64,000 nucleotides of DNA. Origin: CAYNRG01 sp047973125. GTDB lineage: Bacteria; Bacillota_I; Bacilli_A; Erysipelotrichales; Erysipelotrichaceae. Within the stretch, counting starts at the first letter, position 1; each line of letters begins with the position of its first letter. The notes beneath the pieces were generated by a model. It did not search any database, had not been told where the DNA came from, and was given only the letters and a program-made list of their open reading frames with translations. The translations under genes and the position numbers were made by a program. This document shows positions 25,940 to 35,560 of the stretch, piece after piece. The stretch spans positions 1 to 64,000 of the forward strand of contig JBKEBK010000003.1 in NCBI GenBank assembly GCA_047973125.1, in the 5' to 3' direction.

Positions 25940-27034
25940 ATGAAAAAGTTAAAAAGATTTATGGTAGTACTATTAATTGCTGCAATCACTTTATCTGGGT
26001 GTAGTAATAATTCAGAGTCAACTTCAACAGAGGGTGAGTCAGATGATGATTTAAAGGTAATGGCAATAATTAATGGGACTCTAGGAGACAAATCGTTTTT
26101 TGACTCATTAAAGGTTGGTATGGATGAGTTAGGAAGTAGAGAAGGCATCAAAACAAATGTCGTTGAGACTGGATTTGATGAAACAAAATGGGAACCAGCA
26201 TTAATTGATGCATCAGAGGGTGATTGGGATATTATCATTGCTGGAACATGGCAAATGTCTGATTACGTTAGTAAGATAGCTGAGCAATATCCAGATAAAA
26301 AATATATTGTGTATGATTCTGCTGTAGATTTCAGTGATGGCCAAAATTCAAATGTGTATGCAATCGAGTATAAACAAAATGAGGGGTCATTCCTTGCTGG
26401 GGCAGTATCTGCAAATTTATCTGAATCTGGAATCCTTGGGTTTGTTGGAGGATTAGATGTACCAGTAATAAATGACTTTATGGTAGGTTTTGCAGATGGA
26501 GCTCAGTACGTTAATGATCAAATTAAGATTGCGACTTCTTATGTTGGTAACTTCTCAGATACCGGTAAGGCAAAAGAGTTAGGTTTTGCTCAAATTGGTT
26601 TGGGTGCTGATGTAATATTCCCTGCAGCGTCAGTTGCTGGAAATGGTGCATTAGAAGCAGCTAAAGAAAAAAATGTGTTTACAATTGGGGTTGATTCAGA
26701 CCAAGCATTATTATACAAGGAAGCAAATGATGATGATATGGCAAATCTCATAGCGACATCAGTTCTTAAAGAGGTAGGAAATTCAATAATACGTGCAATA
26801 GAACTTGAACAAAAAGGAGAACTTGTTTGGGGTCAAGGAGAGGTTCTTGGAATAAAAGAAGGTGCAATTGGAATCGCTAAAAACGATATTTATCAACAAG
26901 TAGTACCTGTAGAAGTACAAGAATTAGTTACTTCTTTAGAAGAAAAAATAAAAAATGGAGAGATTGTAGTTGATACCGCATTTGGGTTATCTGCAGAAGA
27001 GCTTAGTGAATTACGTAATACTTTAATGCCATAA
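25940..27034 (+). CDS. BMP-family nucleoside-binding lipoprotein
   Basis: BMP/PnrA-type lipoproteins capture purine or other nucleosides for ABC import. A signal peptide ends in the lipobox LSGC with Cys21. After a Ser/Glu-rich linker come the BMP motifs: LGDKSFFDSLKVGMDEL, NVYAIEYKQNEGSFLAGAVSA, and GFVGGLDVPVINDFMVGFADG. Length is 364 residues. It is the first gene behind the LacI operator; the ATPase and two permeases follow, giving a complete importer. Confidence 0.92.
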   Translation: MKKLKRFMVVLLIAAITLSGCSNNSESTSTEGESDDDLKVMAIINGTLGDKSFFDSLKVGMDELGSREGIKTNVVETGFDETKWEPALIDASEGDWDIIIAGTWQMSDYVSKIAEQYPDKKYIVYDSAVDFSDGQNSNVYAIEYKQNEGSFLAGAVSANLSESGILGFVGGLDVPVINDFMVGFADGAQYVNDQIKIATSYVGNFSDTGKAKELGFAQIGLGADVIFPAASVAGNGALEAAKEKNVFTIGVDSDQALLYKEANDDDMANLIATSVLKEVGNSIIRAIELEQKGELVWGQGEVLGIKEGAIGIAKNDIYQQVVPVEVQELVTSLEEKIKNGEIVVDTAFGLSAEELSELRNTLMP

Positions 27035-27058
27035 GGGCGTTGGTCTTTAGGAGGGACT

Positions 27059-28609
27059 ATGGAAAATATTTTATTAATGGAAAATATATCGAAAGTTTAT
27101 CCAAATGGTGTTGTAGCAAACAAAAAAGCAAATCTTGAGCTTAAAAAGGGAGAAATACATGCAATAGTTGGAGAGAATGGCGCTGGGAAAAGCACATTAA
27201 TGAAAATATTATTTGGCATGGAAAATAAGACTGAAGGTAAAGTATATTTTGAGGGTAAAGAGATAAATATTAATTCTCCTATTGGTGCTATTAATAAGGG
27301 AATATGCATGGTGCACCAACATTTTATGTTGGTGCCATCTCTTACTGTGGCTGAAAATATTGTTTTAGGAATGGAACCTAATAAAGGCGGGTTTTTGGAC
27401 TTAAATAAGGCAATTAATGACACCAACGAAATTGCAAAAAAATACAATTTTGAAGTTGATGCTAAACAAAAGGTAGAAGATATAAATGTTGTAACAAAGC
27501 AGAAGGTTGAAATATTAAAAGCATTGTATAGAGGTGCGAAGTTATTAATATTAGATGAGCCGACAGCTGTTCTTACTCCGCAAGAAACAAAGGAGCTATT
27601 TAAAGAGTTAGTTGTATTAAAAGAGCAAGGACACACTATTGTATTTATTTCTCATAAACTTAATGAAATTAAAGAAATCTGTGATAGGTTGACTGTAATG
27701 AGAAAAGGAGAAACTGTAGGTATGTTTGATATTTCTTCAATTAGTAAAGAGGAAATTTCTAACTTAATGATGGGTGAGGTATTTGATTGGAATTTAAACA
27801 AGAAAGAACCAAGCTATGGTGATGTTGTATTAAGTGTAAAGAATGCTATAAAGATCAATGAACAGGACAAGGCTGTATTAAATGGTGTTTCATTTTCTTT
27901 AAGAAAAGGGGAAATATTAGGATTAGTTGCAGTAGAAGGAAATGGTCAAAGTGAGTTGATTGAAGGGATTACAGGAAACAAACCTTTTGATGATGGAGAA
28001 TTACTAATATTTGGAAAACAATCTAGAAAAAAGAGCATTAGTGAAATTAGAAAAAGTGGACTAGTTTATATACCTCAAGATAGGATGACTGTGGGTATTT
28101 CAAAAGAAATGAGTATTAAAGAAAATATCATTTCCACTTTTATAAATAGAAAAGGGTTTGTTAAAAACGGAATTTTACAAGATAAATTTATAAGTAAATG
28201 GGTAGAAAATAAAATTGAAGAGTTTGGAGTAATAACTAAGAGTAAAGATTCAGAAATTGGAAGCCTTTCAGGAGGTAACATCCAGAAAGTTGTTGTTGCA
28301 AGAGAGGTATCAAATAATTCTAAAATCGTAATTGCTGAGCAGCCTACCAGAGGTATTGATATAGGTGCTGCAAAATTCATTCATAACAAGTTGATTGAGC
28401 TTAGAGATAATGGTAGTTCAGTATTACTCTGTTCAGCAGATCTTACTGAAACATTGGATTTAAGCGACACTATAATTGTACTATATGAAGGAGAGATAGT
28501 AGCGTATTTTGAAAATGTAAATAACCTGACTGAACAGCAGTTAGGGATGTATATGCTCGGTATAAAAAGACAAACTAAAAATGAAATAGAGGGCTGTATT
28601 TATGAATGA
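27059..28609 (+). CDS. Nucleoside ABC transporter ATP-binding protein (tandem ABC)
   Basis: Two ABC domains in one 516-residue chain, as in sugar and nucleoside importers of the RbsA/NupO type. Domain 1 has Walker A GENGAGKST and Walker B LLILDEPTAVLTP, but its signature region reads VVTKQKVEILKAL, not LSGGQ. Domain 2 has a degenerate Walker A (VEGNGQSE) but a good signature LSGGNIQKVVVAREV. This complementary degeneration is normal for the family. An AGGAGG SD precedes the ATG. Its end overlaps the first permease by 8 nt. Confidence 0.93.
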   Translation: MENILLMENISKVYPNGVVANKKANLELKKGEIHAIVGENGAGKSTLMKILFGMENKTEGKVYFEGKEININSPIGAINKGICMVHQHFMLVPSLTVAENIVLGMEPNKGGFLDLNKAINDTNEIAKKYNFEVDAKQKVEDINVVTKQKVEILKALYRGAKLLILDEPTAVLTPQETKELFKELVVLKEQGHTIVFISHKLNEIKEICDRLTVMRKGETVGMFDISSISKEEISNLMMGEVFDWNLNKKEPSYGDVVLSVKNAIKINEQDKAVLNGVSFSLRKGEILGLVAVEGNGQSELIEGITGNKPFDDGELLIFGKQSRKKSISEIRKSGLVYIPQDRMTVGISKEMSIKENIISTFINRKGFVKNGILQDKFISKWVENKIEEFGVITKSKDSEIGSLSGGNIQKVVVAREVSNNSKIVIAEQPTRGIDIGAAKFIHNKLIELRDNGSSVLLCSADLTETLDLSDTIIVLYEGEIVAYFENVNNLTEQQLGMYMLGIKRQTKNEIEGCIYE

Positions 28610-29681
28610 GGGCAAGTCAAAGAAAAAGGGATTAAAATTAAACTTTAAATATGAAATGGTTAGAATGCTTACGGCGGTTTTGATTGCTCTTGTATTGGCG
28701 ATGGTCATAATACTAATAGCTAGTGATGAACCATTAATGGCGATAAAATATCTATTTCTTGGCCCTTTAGAGTCTAAAAGAAGATTTTTTAATGTACTAG
28801 AATTAATGATTCCTCTAACATTTACAGGATTATCTGTTACTGTAATGTTTAAAGCGAATCAGTTTAATATGATAAGTGAAGGTGTATTTTATGTTGGAGG
28901 GGTAATTGCTAGCATTATTGTGGTTTCTATGAAGCTACCGTTCGTAATACATCCGTTATTTTCGATATTAATAGCCGGGCTAGTTGGTGGGTTTATAGCT
29001 ACAATTCCATCGATTATAAAACTAAAATGGAATGCATCTGAGCTTGTTTCTTCATTGATGATGAATTTTATTTTATTTAACTTAGGTTTATATGTCATAA
29101 ATAATTTTTTTAGAGACATAAATGCGGGTGCAATGGCATCATTGCCATTTGAAGAGACCGGGAAATTAGATATTATGTTTCGTGGTACTAGGCTTCATTA
29201 TGGTGTTTTAATTCTATTAGTTACATGGATTTTGACATATTTATTTATTAATAAAACTAAACTTGGATATCAACTAAGGGTTACAGGAGAAAATATTAAG
29301 TTTGCAAAGTATTCAGGAATAAAAACCACATTTATTATAATATTATCTCAATTTGTTGGTGGGTTTATTGCTGCTGTGGGTGGAGCTACTGAAGTACTAG
29401 GAATGTATGAGAGGTTTAAATGGCAAGACCTAACAAATTATGGTTTTGATGGAATTATTGTCGCAATTCTAGCAAAAGAAAAACCACAATATGTTCCGCT
29501 AGCTGCATTCTTCTTGGCGTATATTAGAATAGGTGCAGATAGAATGGGTAACATGACAGATGTCACATTTGAAATGGTTGCGATATTACAAGGAATCATA
29601 ATAATGCTTGTTGCAGCAAAAAGTTTTATGGGTAAGTATAGACAAAAACTTATTGAAAAGGAGGCTAACTTAAATGGATAA
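28602..29681 (+). CDS. Nucleoside ABC transporter permease 1
   Basis: Membrane subunit of the BPD_transp_2 type (NupP-like). About eight to ten hydrophobic segments in 359 residues; NQFNMISEGVFYVGGV, ASELVSSLMMNFI and FDGIIVAILAKEKP are recognisable family features. It overlaps the ATPase gene at its start and permease 2 by 8 nt at its end. The SD is weak, so its translation probably depends on coupling. Confidence 0.9.
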   Translation: MNEGKSKKKGLKLNFKYEMVRMLTAVLIALVLAMVIILIASDEPLMAIKYLFLGPLESKRRFFNVLELMIPLTFTGLSVTVMFKANQFNMISEGVFYVGGVIASIIVVSMKLPFVIHPLFSILIAGLVGGFIATIPSIIKLKWNASELVSSLMMNFILFNLGLYVINNFFRDINAGAMASLPFEETGKLDIMFRGTRLHYGVLILLVTWILTYLFINKTKLGYQLRVTGENIKFAKYSGIKTTFIIILSQFVGGFIAAVGGATEVLGMYERFKWQDLTNYGFDGIIVAILAKEKPQYVPLAAFFLAYIRIGADRMGNMTDVTFEMVAILQGIIIMLVAAKSFMGKYRQKLIEKEANLNG

Positions 29682-30639
29682 TATTGACTTTATTTTTAAA
29701 AATATTTTATCTGCGGTATTCCTTTTTACGGTACTAAGAGTTACAACGCCGATTTTGTTAGCTGCACTAGCATCAATCATCTCGAGCAAATCAGGTGTTC
29801 CTAATATTGCTTTGGAAGGAATAATGTTAAATGCTGCATTATTTGGTGTTATCGGAAGTGGATTTTCAGGAAGTTTACTAATAGGGTTTATAAGTGGGAT
29901 TGTAGGCGGTTTGATAATTTCGCTACTTCTTGCTTATTTTGGATTAAAGTTAAATACGGATATTATATTGGCCGGAATCTCTTTAAATATGTTAGCTGTT
30001 GGAGGCACGATATTTGTACTGTTTGTTGTTTCGGGTGATAGAGGTGTTTCAACTAATATTGCAAGTCTAGTATTTCCGATAATTAATCTTCCAATTATAA
30101 AGGATATTCCATTTATAGGACCGATATTTTCAGGCCATAATATTCTAACTTACGTCTCATTATTGTTGGTGATATTTGTTTATGTACTGCTAAACAAAAC
30201 TGCATTTGGCTTACGACTAAGGTCAGTAGGGGAGAATCCAGAAGCTGCAGAATCTGTTGGAATTAATGTTAAGAAAATACAGTTCATGGCATTGATGATC
30301 AGTGGAGTTATTGCTTCTCTTGGAGGCATGTACATGTCAATGGGATACTTATCGAACTTCTCAAGAAATATGATATCTGGTAGAGGATACATTGCCTTAG
30401 CTGCAGAAGCTATGGGACAATCAACACCTGGAGGGACTCTTATATCATCATTGCTATTTGGGTCTGCAGAATCTATTTCATATCTCTTGCAATCTCTTGC
30501 TATTCCATCAGAAATAGTGAGAATGGTTCCTTATATTGCAACAATTTTAGGTTTAATTATATATTCTCAAATTAAAGTAAAAAAAGAAATAAAAAGAAAG
30601 AAAAAACTTCAGGAGAAAATTTATGCAGAAAAAAAATAA
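29674..30639 (+). CDS. Nucleoside ABC transporter permease 2
   Basis: Second permease (NupQ-like), 321 residues and about eight membrane segments. SSKSGVPNIALEGIMLNAALFG, the GLRLRSVGENPEAAESVGINV coupling loop and RGYIALAAEAMGQSTP are typical. It has an AAAGGAGG SD. The C-terminus is strongly basic (IKRKKKLQEK). It overlaps the nucleoside hydrolase gene by 17 nt. Confidence 0.91.
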   Translation: MDNIDFIFKNILSAVFLFTVLRVTTPILLAALASIISSKSGVPNIALEGIMLNAALFGVIGSGFSGSLLIGFISGIVGGLIISLLLAYFGLKLNTDIILAGISLNMLAVGGTIFVLFVVSGDRGVSTNIASLVFPIINLPIIKDIPFIGPIFSGHNILTYVSLLLVIFVYVLLNKTAFGLRLRSVGENPEAAESVGINVKKIQFMALMISGVIASLGGMYMSMGYLSNFSRNMISGRGYIALAAEAMGQSTPGGTLISSLLFGSAESISYLLQSLAIPSEIVRMVPYIATILGLIIYSQIKVKKEIKRKKKLQEKIYAEKK

Positions 30640-31561
30640 AATAATTATTGATTGTGATCCTGGTCACGATGATGCAATTGCGTTGTTATTAGCATTTTCC
30701 TCTGAGAAACTTGATGTGCTTGGTGTGACAGTAACTGGAGGGAATCAAACACTTGAAAAAACACTGCAGAACGCAAAGAACGTTCTTGAATATGTAAAAA
30801 CAGAGGTTCCTATTTGTGAAGGGTTAGAAAAACCATTATTCAGGAATCTTGAAATTGCTCCATCTGTTCATGGAGAGACGGGGCTTGATGGACCTGCATT
30901 TATAAAATCAGAAAAAGAGACTCATAATAAGAGTGCGATAGAATTTATCAGAGATACTCTTGAAAAGAGTAAAGAAAGTATAACAATTGTTGCTACTGGC
31001 CCACTAACAAATATTGGGGCATTTTTAATATCATATCCGAAATTAAAACATAAAATAAAAGAAATCGTTATTATGGGAGGAGCAGTTATTGGTGGCAACT
31101 GGAGTGCTTCGGCAGAATTTAATATTTTAGTAGATCCTGAAGCTGCTCATATTGTATTTAATTCTGGCATCAAAATGGTAATGGCTGGGTTAGATGTAAC
31201 ACATAAGGCATTGATTTATCCGGATGAAATTGAAGAAATTAGAAAAATTAATCATCCGGTTTCAACACTTGTTGCTGAATTGTTAGATTTCTTTATTATA
31301 TTTCATAAAAATCAAGGATTTAAAGGTGCTCCACTACATGATCCATGCACAATTGCTTACCTAATAAAACCAGAAATATTTACTTCAAAAGAATATTTTG
31401 TTGATATTGAAACAGATGGAGAATATACAACTGGATCAACTGTAGTAGATCAGAATAATATTTTATGTCGCGATCCAACCACATTGGTGCTACTTGATAT
31501 TGATCAAAAAGAATTTTTTTCGATAATATATGATGCAATGTTAGAATACAAAAGGAGATGA
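30623..31561 (+). CDS. Nucleoside hydrolase (intact)
   Basis: Inosine-uridine preferring nucleoside hydrolase family; cleaves nucleosides to base and ribose. It has the calcium-binding IIDCDPGHDDAIALLLA at the N-terminus, MGGAVIGGNWSASAEFN with the substrate-binding Asn region near residue 150, and the late metal ligand Asp in PLHDPCTIAYL. At 312 residues it is full length and should be active. It follows the importer, so imported nucleosides are split at once, with ribose going to the ribokinase at the operon end. Confidence 0.94.
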   Translation: MQKKNKIIIDCDPGHDDAIALLLAFSSEKLDVLGVTVTGGNQTLEKTLQNAKNVLEYVKTEVPICEGLEKPLFRNLEIAPSVHGETGLDGPAFIKSEKETHNKSAIEFIRDTLEKSKESITIVATGPLTNIGAFLISYPKLKHKIKEIVIMGGAVIGGNWSASAEFNILVDPEAAHIVFNSGIKMVMAGLDVTHKALIYPDEIEEIRKINHPVSTLVAELLDFFIIFHKNQGFKGAPLHDPCTIAYLIKPEIFTSKEYFVDIETDGEYTTGSTVVDQNNILCRDPTTLVLLDIDQKEFFSIIYDAMLEYKRR

Positions 31562-31563
31562 AT

Positions 31564-32409
31564 ATGAAAAATAAATTTATAGTAGACAGTCCTTCGAATT
31601 TAAATGATTATGCATTATCACATCTAAAAAAACATGGGGAAGTTTTAGCTATTACATCTTCATATATTGGAGCACATGAAAAAGAAAAAAGCAGTATTCC
31701 AATTATTAATGGAGCCGCGAATCCTATAACTTGCATCTATAAAGGAAAAAATCAATCAATTAAAAATGAAGGTAATGACTCTTTAGATAAAAATGAAGCA
31801 TTTAGATTCATAATAGAAAAAACAAGAGAAGAAAAATTGGATTTAATTTCATTTGGGCCATTAACTAACTTTGCTCTTGCAATCATAAATGACCATACCT
31901 TATCTAAGAGAGTTAATCACATTTATATTATGGGTGGTGGGCATGCTTTTGGAAATGCTTCTCCTAGTGCAGAAAATAATATTTTCACTGATCCAGAAGC
32001 AGCTAAGATTGTATTTGAATCAGAAATACCAATTTCATTAGTCACCCTGGATTGCTTATATCAGGTTGATATTAAAAATAAGTATATACAATCATTAGAA
32101 TACCGTAAAGAAAATGCTGATAAATCACTGCAATTTAATGATAATACTTTGTCTGATGATAATTACTGCAGATTAAAGATTCTACATGAGTTGATTACTG
32201 CTATGGTTGCCACAAATTCCATTAATTTTACAAGCGAGTATCATTTTGTAGGTATAGAAACTAAAGGTAAAATTACAAGAGGTAAAACTGTAATAGATGT
32301 AACAAATGTATTAAATAAAAAAGCTAATGCAAAAGTCATATGTAAAATTGAAGAGTTAGATTTAATTAATGAAATAAAGAAAACGCAAAATAAGGAGGTA
32401 TTAATTTGA
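31564..32409 (+). CDS. Nucleoside hydrolase homologue with degenerate metal site
   Basis: The fold is that of the preceding gene: SFGPLTNFALAIIN, IYIMGGGHAFGNASPSAENNIFTDPEAAKIVF and TLDCLYQVD align with it. The metal-binding motif is lost: instead of DxDPGHDD it reads IVDSPSNLNDYAL (only D8 and D15 remain), and the late HDP motif is absent. Ordinary calcium-dependent hydrolysis is therefore unlikely. It may be a regulatory or binding paralogue, a partner subunit, or an enzyme with changed chemistry. The open frame is intact, so it is not a pseudogene. I use the ATG at 31564 because AGGAG abuts the ATG at 31558. Confidence 0.82.
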   Translation: MKNKFIVDSPSNLNDYALSHLKKHGEVLAITSSYIGAHEKEKSSIPIINGAANPITCIYKGKNQSIKNEGNDSLDKNEAFRFIIEKTREEKLDLISFGPLTNFALAIINDHTLSKRVNHIYIMGGGHAFGNASPSAENNIFTDPEAAKIVFESEIPISLVTLDCLYQVDIKNKYIQSLEYRKENADKSLQFNDNTLSDDNYCRLKILHELITAMVATNSINFTSEYHFVGIETKGKITRGKTVIDVTNVLNKKANAKVICKIEELDLINEIKKTQNKEVLI

Positions 32410-33791
32410 AAGCATGGGAAAAAATAAGAACTTTAACAGATAATGCTAGTCCGGTTATACTAAAAGAAGAGGAACAGACATGGACAGAAGCAAATGACAT
32501 AGAGATAAATATGGATAAACAACTGCTTCATAAGTGGAATAGTAATGTTCCTGGATCTTTTGCTCCTGAATCAATAATGGTTGCGGCAGTACAAGCAAAA
32601 GAAAATATGGGTTTTGAAGTAAATAATTCTATGGAGCTCATTGAAAAAGGATTTAAAGCTATTAAAGAAAAAGATATGATTTCATTAAATAGTATTTCTG
32701 CTGAGTTGTGGCACGAAATAAATAATGCGAGTGAAAATGTGAGTCATTCATACTGGAAATATACCAGGTATGAAAGTTTTGATAAATTTAAAGAGAATGT
32801 GAAATTTGAAGAACCTGTAAAAATATCATACGGTAGGGAAAGATTGCTTAAAAAAATGTATTCTGGTTGGCTTTCTCAAATAATTGGTGGAGCATTTGGA
32901 ACAGCGATGGAGGGTTATACAACAAATAAAATCAAGGAGAAACTAGGTGATGTTAGAGATTATATAAGAGAGCCTAATACATTTAATGATGATATAACAT
33001 TTGAAATTGCTTTTCTTGAAGCGTTCTTAGAAAAGGGTTGTGATATTACTTCTAAGGATGTTGCGCTATCTTGGGTAGGATATGTGCCAACTGGATGGTC
33101 AGCAGAAGAAATTGCAATAAATAATATCAAAATAGGTATTATGCCTCCGGAGAGTGGAACTAAAAATAATCCATTCAGCGATTGGATTGGGGCACAAATG
33201 AGAGGGGCTATTTGTGGGCAGCTTGCACCAGGAGATCCAATGGAAGCAGCAAGACTTGCCTGGATTGATGGTTCTGTTTCACACAGCAATAGTGGAATAA
33301 TAGGTGAAGTTTTCAATGCAATGCTTGTGTCTCTTAGTTTTGTATATGATGATGTAAAATTGATATTAGATAAAGCAATTAATATGCTTCCAAAAGATTC
33401 TGAATATTATGAATTCGCAAATGTAGCTTATACTCTTTGTAAAAAACATGATAACTGGGAAGAAGTGTTTAAAAAATGTGAAGAAAAGTTTATAAAGTAT
33501 AACTGGATACATTCATATCCTAATATAATGGCAGAAGTAGTTGCTTTATACTATGGGAATGGGGACTTCAATGAAACTCTACATATTGTGGGAATGTGCG
33601 GGCAGGATGTAGATTGTAATGCAGCACAAATTATGACTGCAATTGGCACAATAGTAGAGAGTGATAATATAGAAGCAAGATGGCGTGAAAAAATTGGAGA
33701 CAGACTAGACACTTATATAAGAGATAAAAAGGTTTTATCAATAAAAGAGTTAGCAAACAAAACTCTTGAAGCCTATGAGAAGAGAGGCTGA
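32406..33791 (+). CDS. ADP-ribosylglycohydrolase-family protein
   Basis: DraG/ARH-type proteins cleave ADP-ribose-N-glycosidic links or related ribosides with two metal ions. From about residue 145: LKKMYSGWLSQIIGGAFGTAMEG, then the metal motif FNDDITFE, AWIDGSVSHSNSG, and the late GQDVDCNAAQ (second metal pair). All key acidic residues are kept, so it should be active. The first 140 residues are an extra region I cannot assign. It starts at TTG with AAGGAGG upstream and overlaps the previous stop. In this operon a nucleoside or ADP-ribose-like glycoside seems a likelier substrate than a protein; that is inference. Confidence 0.88.
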   Translation: MKAWEKIRTLTDNASPVILKEEEQTWTEANDIEINMDKQLLHKWNSNVPGSFAPESIMVAAVQAKENMGFEVNNSMELIEKGFKAIKEKDMISLNSISAELWHEINNASENVSHSYWKYTRYESFDKFKENVKFEEPVKISYGRERLLKKMYSGWLSQIIGGAFGTAMEGYTTNKIKEKLGDVRDYIREPNTFNDDITFEIAFLEAFLEKGCDITSKDVALSWVGYVPTGWSAEEIAINNIKIGIMPPESGTKNNPFSDWIGAQMRGAICGQLAPGDPMEAARLAWIDGSVSHSNSGIIGEVFNAMLVSLSFVYDDVKLILDKAINMLPKDSEYYEFANVAYTLCKKHDNWEEVFKKCEEKFIKYNWIHSYPNIMAEVVALYYGNGDFNETLHIVGMCGQDVDCNAAQIMTAIGTIVESDNIEARWREKIGDRLDTYIRDKKVLSIKELANKTLEAYEKRG

Positions 33792-33794
33792 GTC

Positions 33795-34679
33795 ATGAAA
33801 ATAGTGGTTGTAGGAAGTTTAAATATGGATACAACGATTGTAACAAAGGATTTACCTAAAGAAGGTGAAACAGTAATAGCATATGATTATTACAATTCTT
33901 TTGGTGGTAAGGGTGCAAATCAGGCTGTAAGTTGTTCAAGACTTGGGTGTGACGTTACAATGGTGGGTTGTGTCGGAGAAGATGTTGTTGGGGAAAACTA
34001 TACTAATAAGTTAAAACAAGAAAAAATTAATGTTGAAAATATAATTAAATCCCCAAAGGCAACTGGTAATGCAATAATTTCAGTTCAATCTGATGGGCAT
34101 AATTCAATTATTGTTTATCCTGGTGCTAATAAAGATTTAACAATAGAGCACATTGATAAAATATGGGGATCTATTTCTAAGGTTGATTTAATTATAGTTC
34201 AATTTGAGATTCCGTTATTGGTTGCTAAATATGTAGCTAAAAAAGCAAAGGAAAGTAATATAGATATTATTGTTAATCCAGCACCGGCATTTGCAATTGA
34301 CAGTGAATTCGCTAGAAATATTACTTACTTAACTCCAAATGAAACTGAACTAGAATTTTTAAGTAATGAGAAAAATCTAGAAAAGGGAGTGCAGAAGCTG
34401 TTAGATTTAGGAATTAAAAATGTAATAGTAACATTGGGAAAAAAGGGTTGTTCTTGGTATACAAAAAATGAAAAAATAAAGTGTAGCGGTCTAAAGGTAA
34501 ATACTATCGATACAACTGCTGCTGGTGATTGCTTTAATGGGGCATTTGCGACAGCTTTAGGTTTATTTAAAAATAAAAAACAAATACTAGAATTTGCAAA
34601 TAAAGCTGCAGCTATTTCTACACTCACCAAAGGAGCGATAGGATCCTTGCCTTATTTTAAGGATGTTATGGAATTTTAA
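33795..34679 (+). CDS. rbsK: Ribokinase-like PfkB-family sugar kinase
   Basis: Phosphorylates ribose to ribose-5-phosphate. The PfkB signature 1 (FGGKGANQAVSCSRLG) is near residue 37 and signature 2 (DTTAAGDCFNGAFATAL) is near residue 240, with the catalytic Asp in AAGD. VNPAP and LTPNETE are also typical. At 294 residues it is normal. As the last gene of the nucleoside operon it would capture ribose released by the hydrolases. A terminator follows. Confidence 0.9.
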   Translation: MKIVVVGSLNMDTTIVTKDLPKEGETVIAYDYYNSFGGKGANQAVSCSRLGCDVTMVGCVGEDVVGENYTNKLKQEKINVENIIKSPKATGNAIISVQSDGHNSIIVYPGANKDLTIEHIDKIWGSISKVDLIIVQFEIPLLVAKYVAKKAKESNIDIIVNPAPAFAIDSEFARNITYLTPNETELEFLSNEKNLEKGVQKLLDLGIKNVIVTLGKKGCSWYTKNEKIKCSGLKVNTIDTTAAGDCFNGAFATALGLFKNKKQILEFANKAAAISTLTKGAIGSLPYFKDVMEF

Positions 34680-34710
34680 TAATCATACTTAAATTTATTT
34701 ATTACAAAAA

Positions 34711-34734
34711 TTCTCGCTATGCGAGATTTTTTTG
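34711..34734 (+). terminator. Intrinsic terminator of nucleoside island
   Basis: TCTCGC and GCGAGA form the stem, followed by seven Ts. A near-identical hairpin lies after the next gene at 35561. Confidence 0.85.
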
Positions 34735-34839
34735 CTGTAAGATGTAATATAATGATTATTGTTGAATTAGCCAATTGCAACTATAACATTTATAATCTAA
34801 AGTTTTGAAATTTAATTTATAACATAAATGATATTGTGT

Positions 34840-34845
34840 TATAAT
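34840..34845 (+). promoter_or_regulatory. -10 element upstream of the YitT gene
   Basis: TATAAT in the context TGTGTTATAAT lies 75 nt before the YitT ATG. No good -35 is visible. The rest of the 240-nt gap before 34920 is AT-rich with nothing else I can support. Confidence 0.4.
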
Positions 34846-34919
34846 AACGAAACAGCTAAAAGATTGCAAAAATTTGTTGTTAATGATTGGAGAAGTTTTA
34901 AAAAAACTAGTATAAAATT

Positions 34920-35513
34920 ATGAAAAAAAATTATTTAATTGTTTTAATAGGAAGTTTTATTTTAGCATTTGGAATATATAATATCCACGCACAAGCGGAT
35001 ATTACAGAAGGCGGAGTTTTGGGGATGATTCTATTACTTGAGTATTGGTTTGGAATAAGTCCATCAATTACATCAATTATTATGGACTATTCCCTATTTG
35101 CCTTTGGTGCAGTGCTTTTAGGAAGTAAGTTTCTAAAGTATTCATTTGTAGCATCGCTTAGTTTCTCAATATTTTATTATCTAGTATCACTACTGGGTCC
35201 TCAACTTCCACTAATTACTCAAAATTATCTTCTGTCATCAATTGTCGGTGGAATATTTGTAGGAGTAGGGGTTGGAATGGTTATAAGAATCGGTGGAGCA
35301 TGTGGCGGAGATGATACACTTGCTCTTATTGCAAGAAAACTAACTGGAATGAAAGTTGCTCATGCCTACTTCTTTATGGATACATTAGTTTTACTATTGA
35401 GTCTAAGTTATATACCTGTAAAAATTATTATCTACTCATTTATTACAGTGATTATATCATCAGCATTAATTGGTTTTATAAAGAATTATAAAAGAGAAAA
35501 GGCAGTTACTTAA
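34920..35513 (+). CDS. YitT-family membrane protein
   Basis: A 197-residue membrane protein of the YitT family with about five to six hydrophobic segments. The signature QADITEGGVLGMILLL (residues 26-40) and the later RIGGACGGDDTLALIARKL are characteristic. The DUF2179 C-terminal domain of long YitT proteins is missing, so this is the short form. Function is unknown in the family. The SD is poor: the nearest purine-rich tract (ATTGGAGAAG) is more than 20 nt upstream. It stands alone between two almost identical terminators. Confidence 0.85.
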   Translation: MKKNYLIVLIGSFILAFGIYNIHAQADITEGGVLGMILLLEYWFGISPSITSIIMDYSLFAFGAVLLGSKFLKYSFVASLSFSIFYYLVSLLGPQLPLITQNYLLSSIVGGIFVGVGVGMVIRIGGACGGDDTLALIARKLTGMKVAHAYFFMDTLVLLLSLSYIPVKIIIYSFITVIISSALIGFIKNYKREKAVT

Positions 35514-35560
35514 TAAAAAGTAATAAATTTATTGTATACATTATTTTATAATAAAAAAAT

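Noticed and set aside
27097..27636. 179-codon minus-strand frame opposite the nucleoside ABC ATPase
   Set aside because: Antisense shadow of a well-conserved ABC domain; no SD or promoter on that strand.
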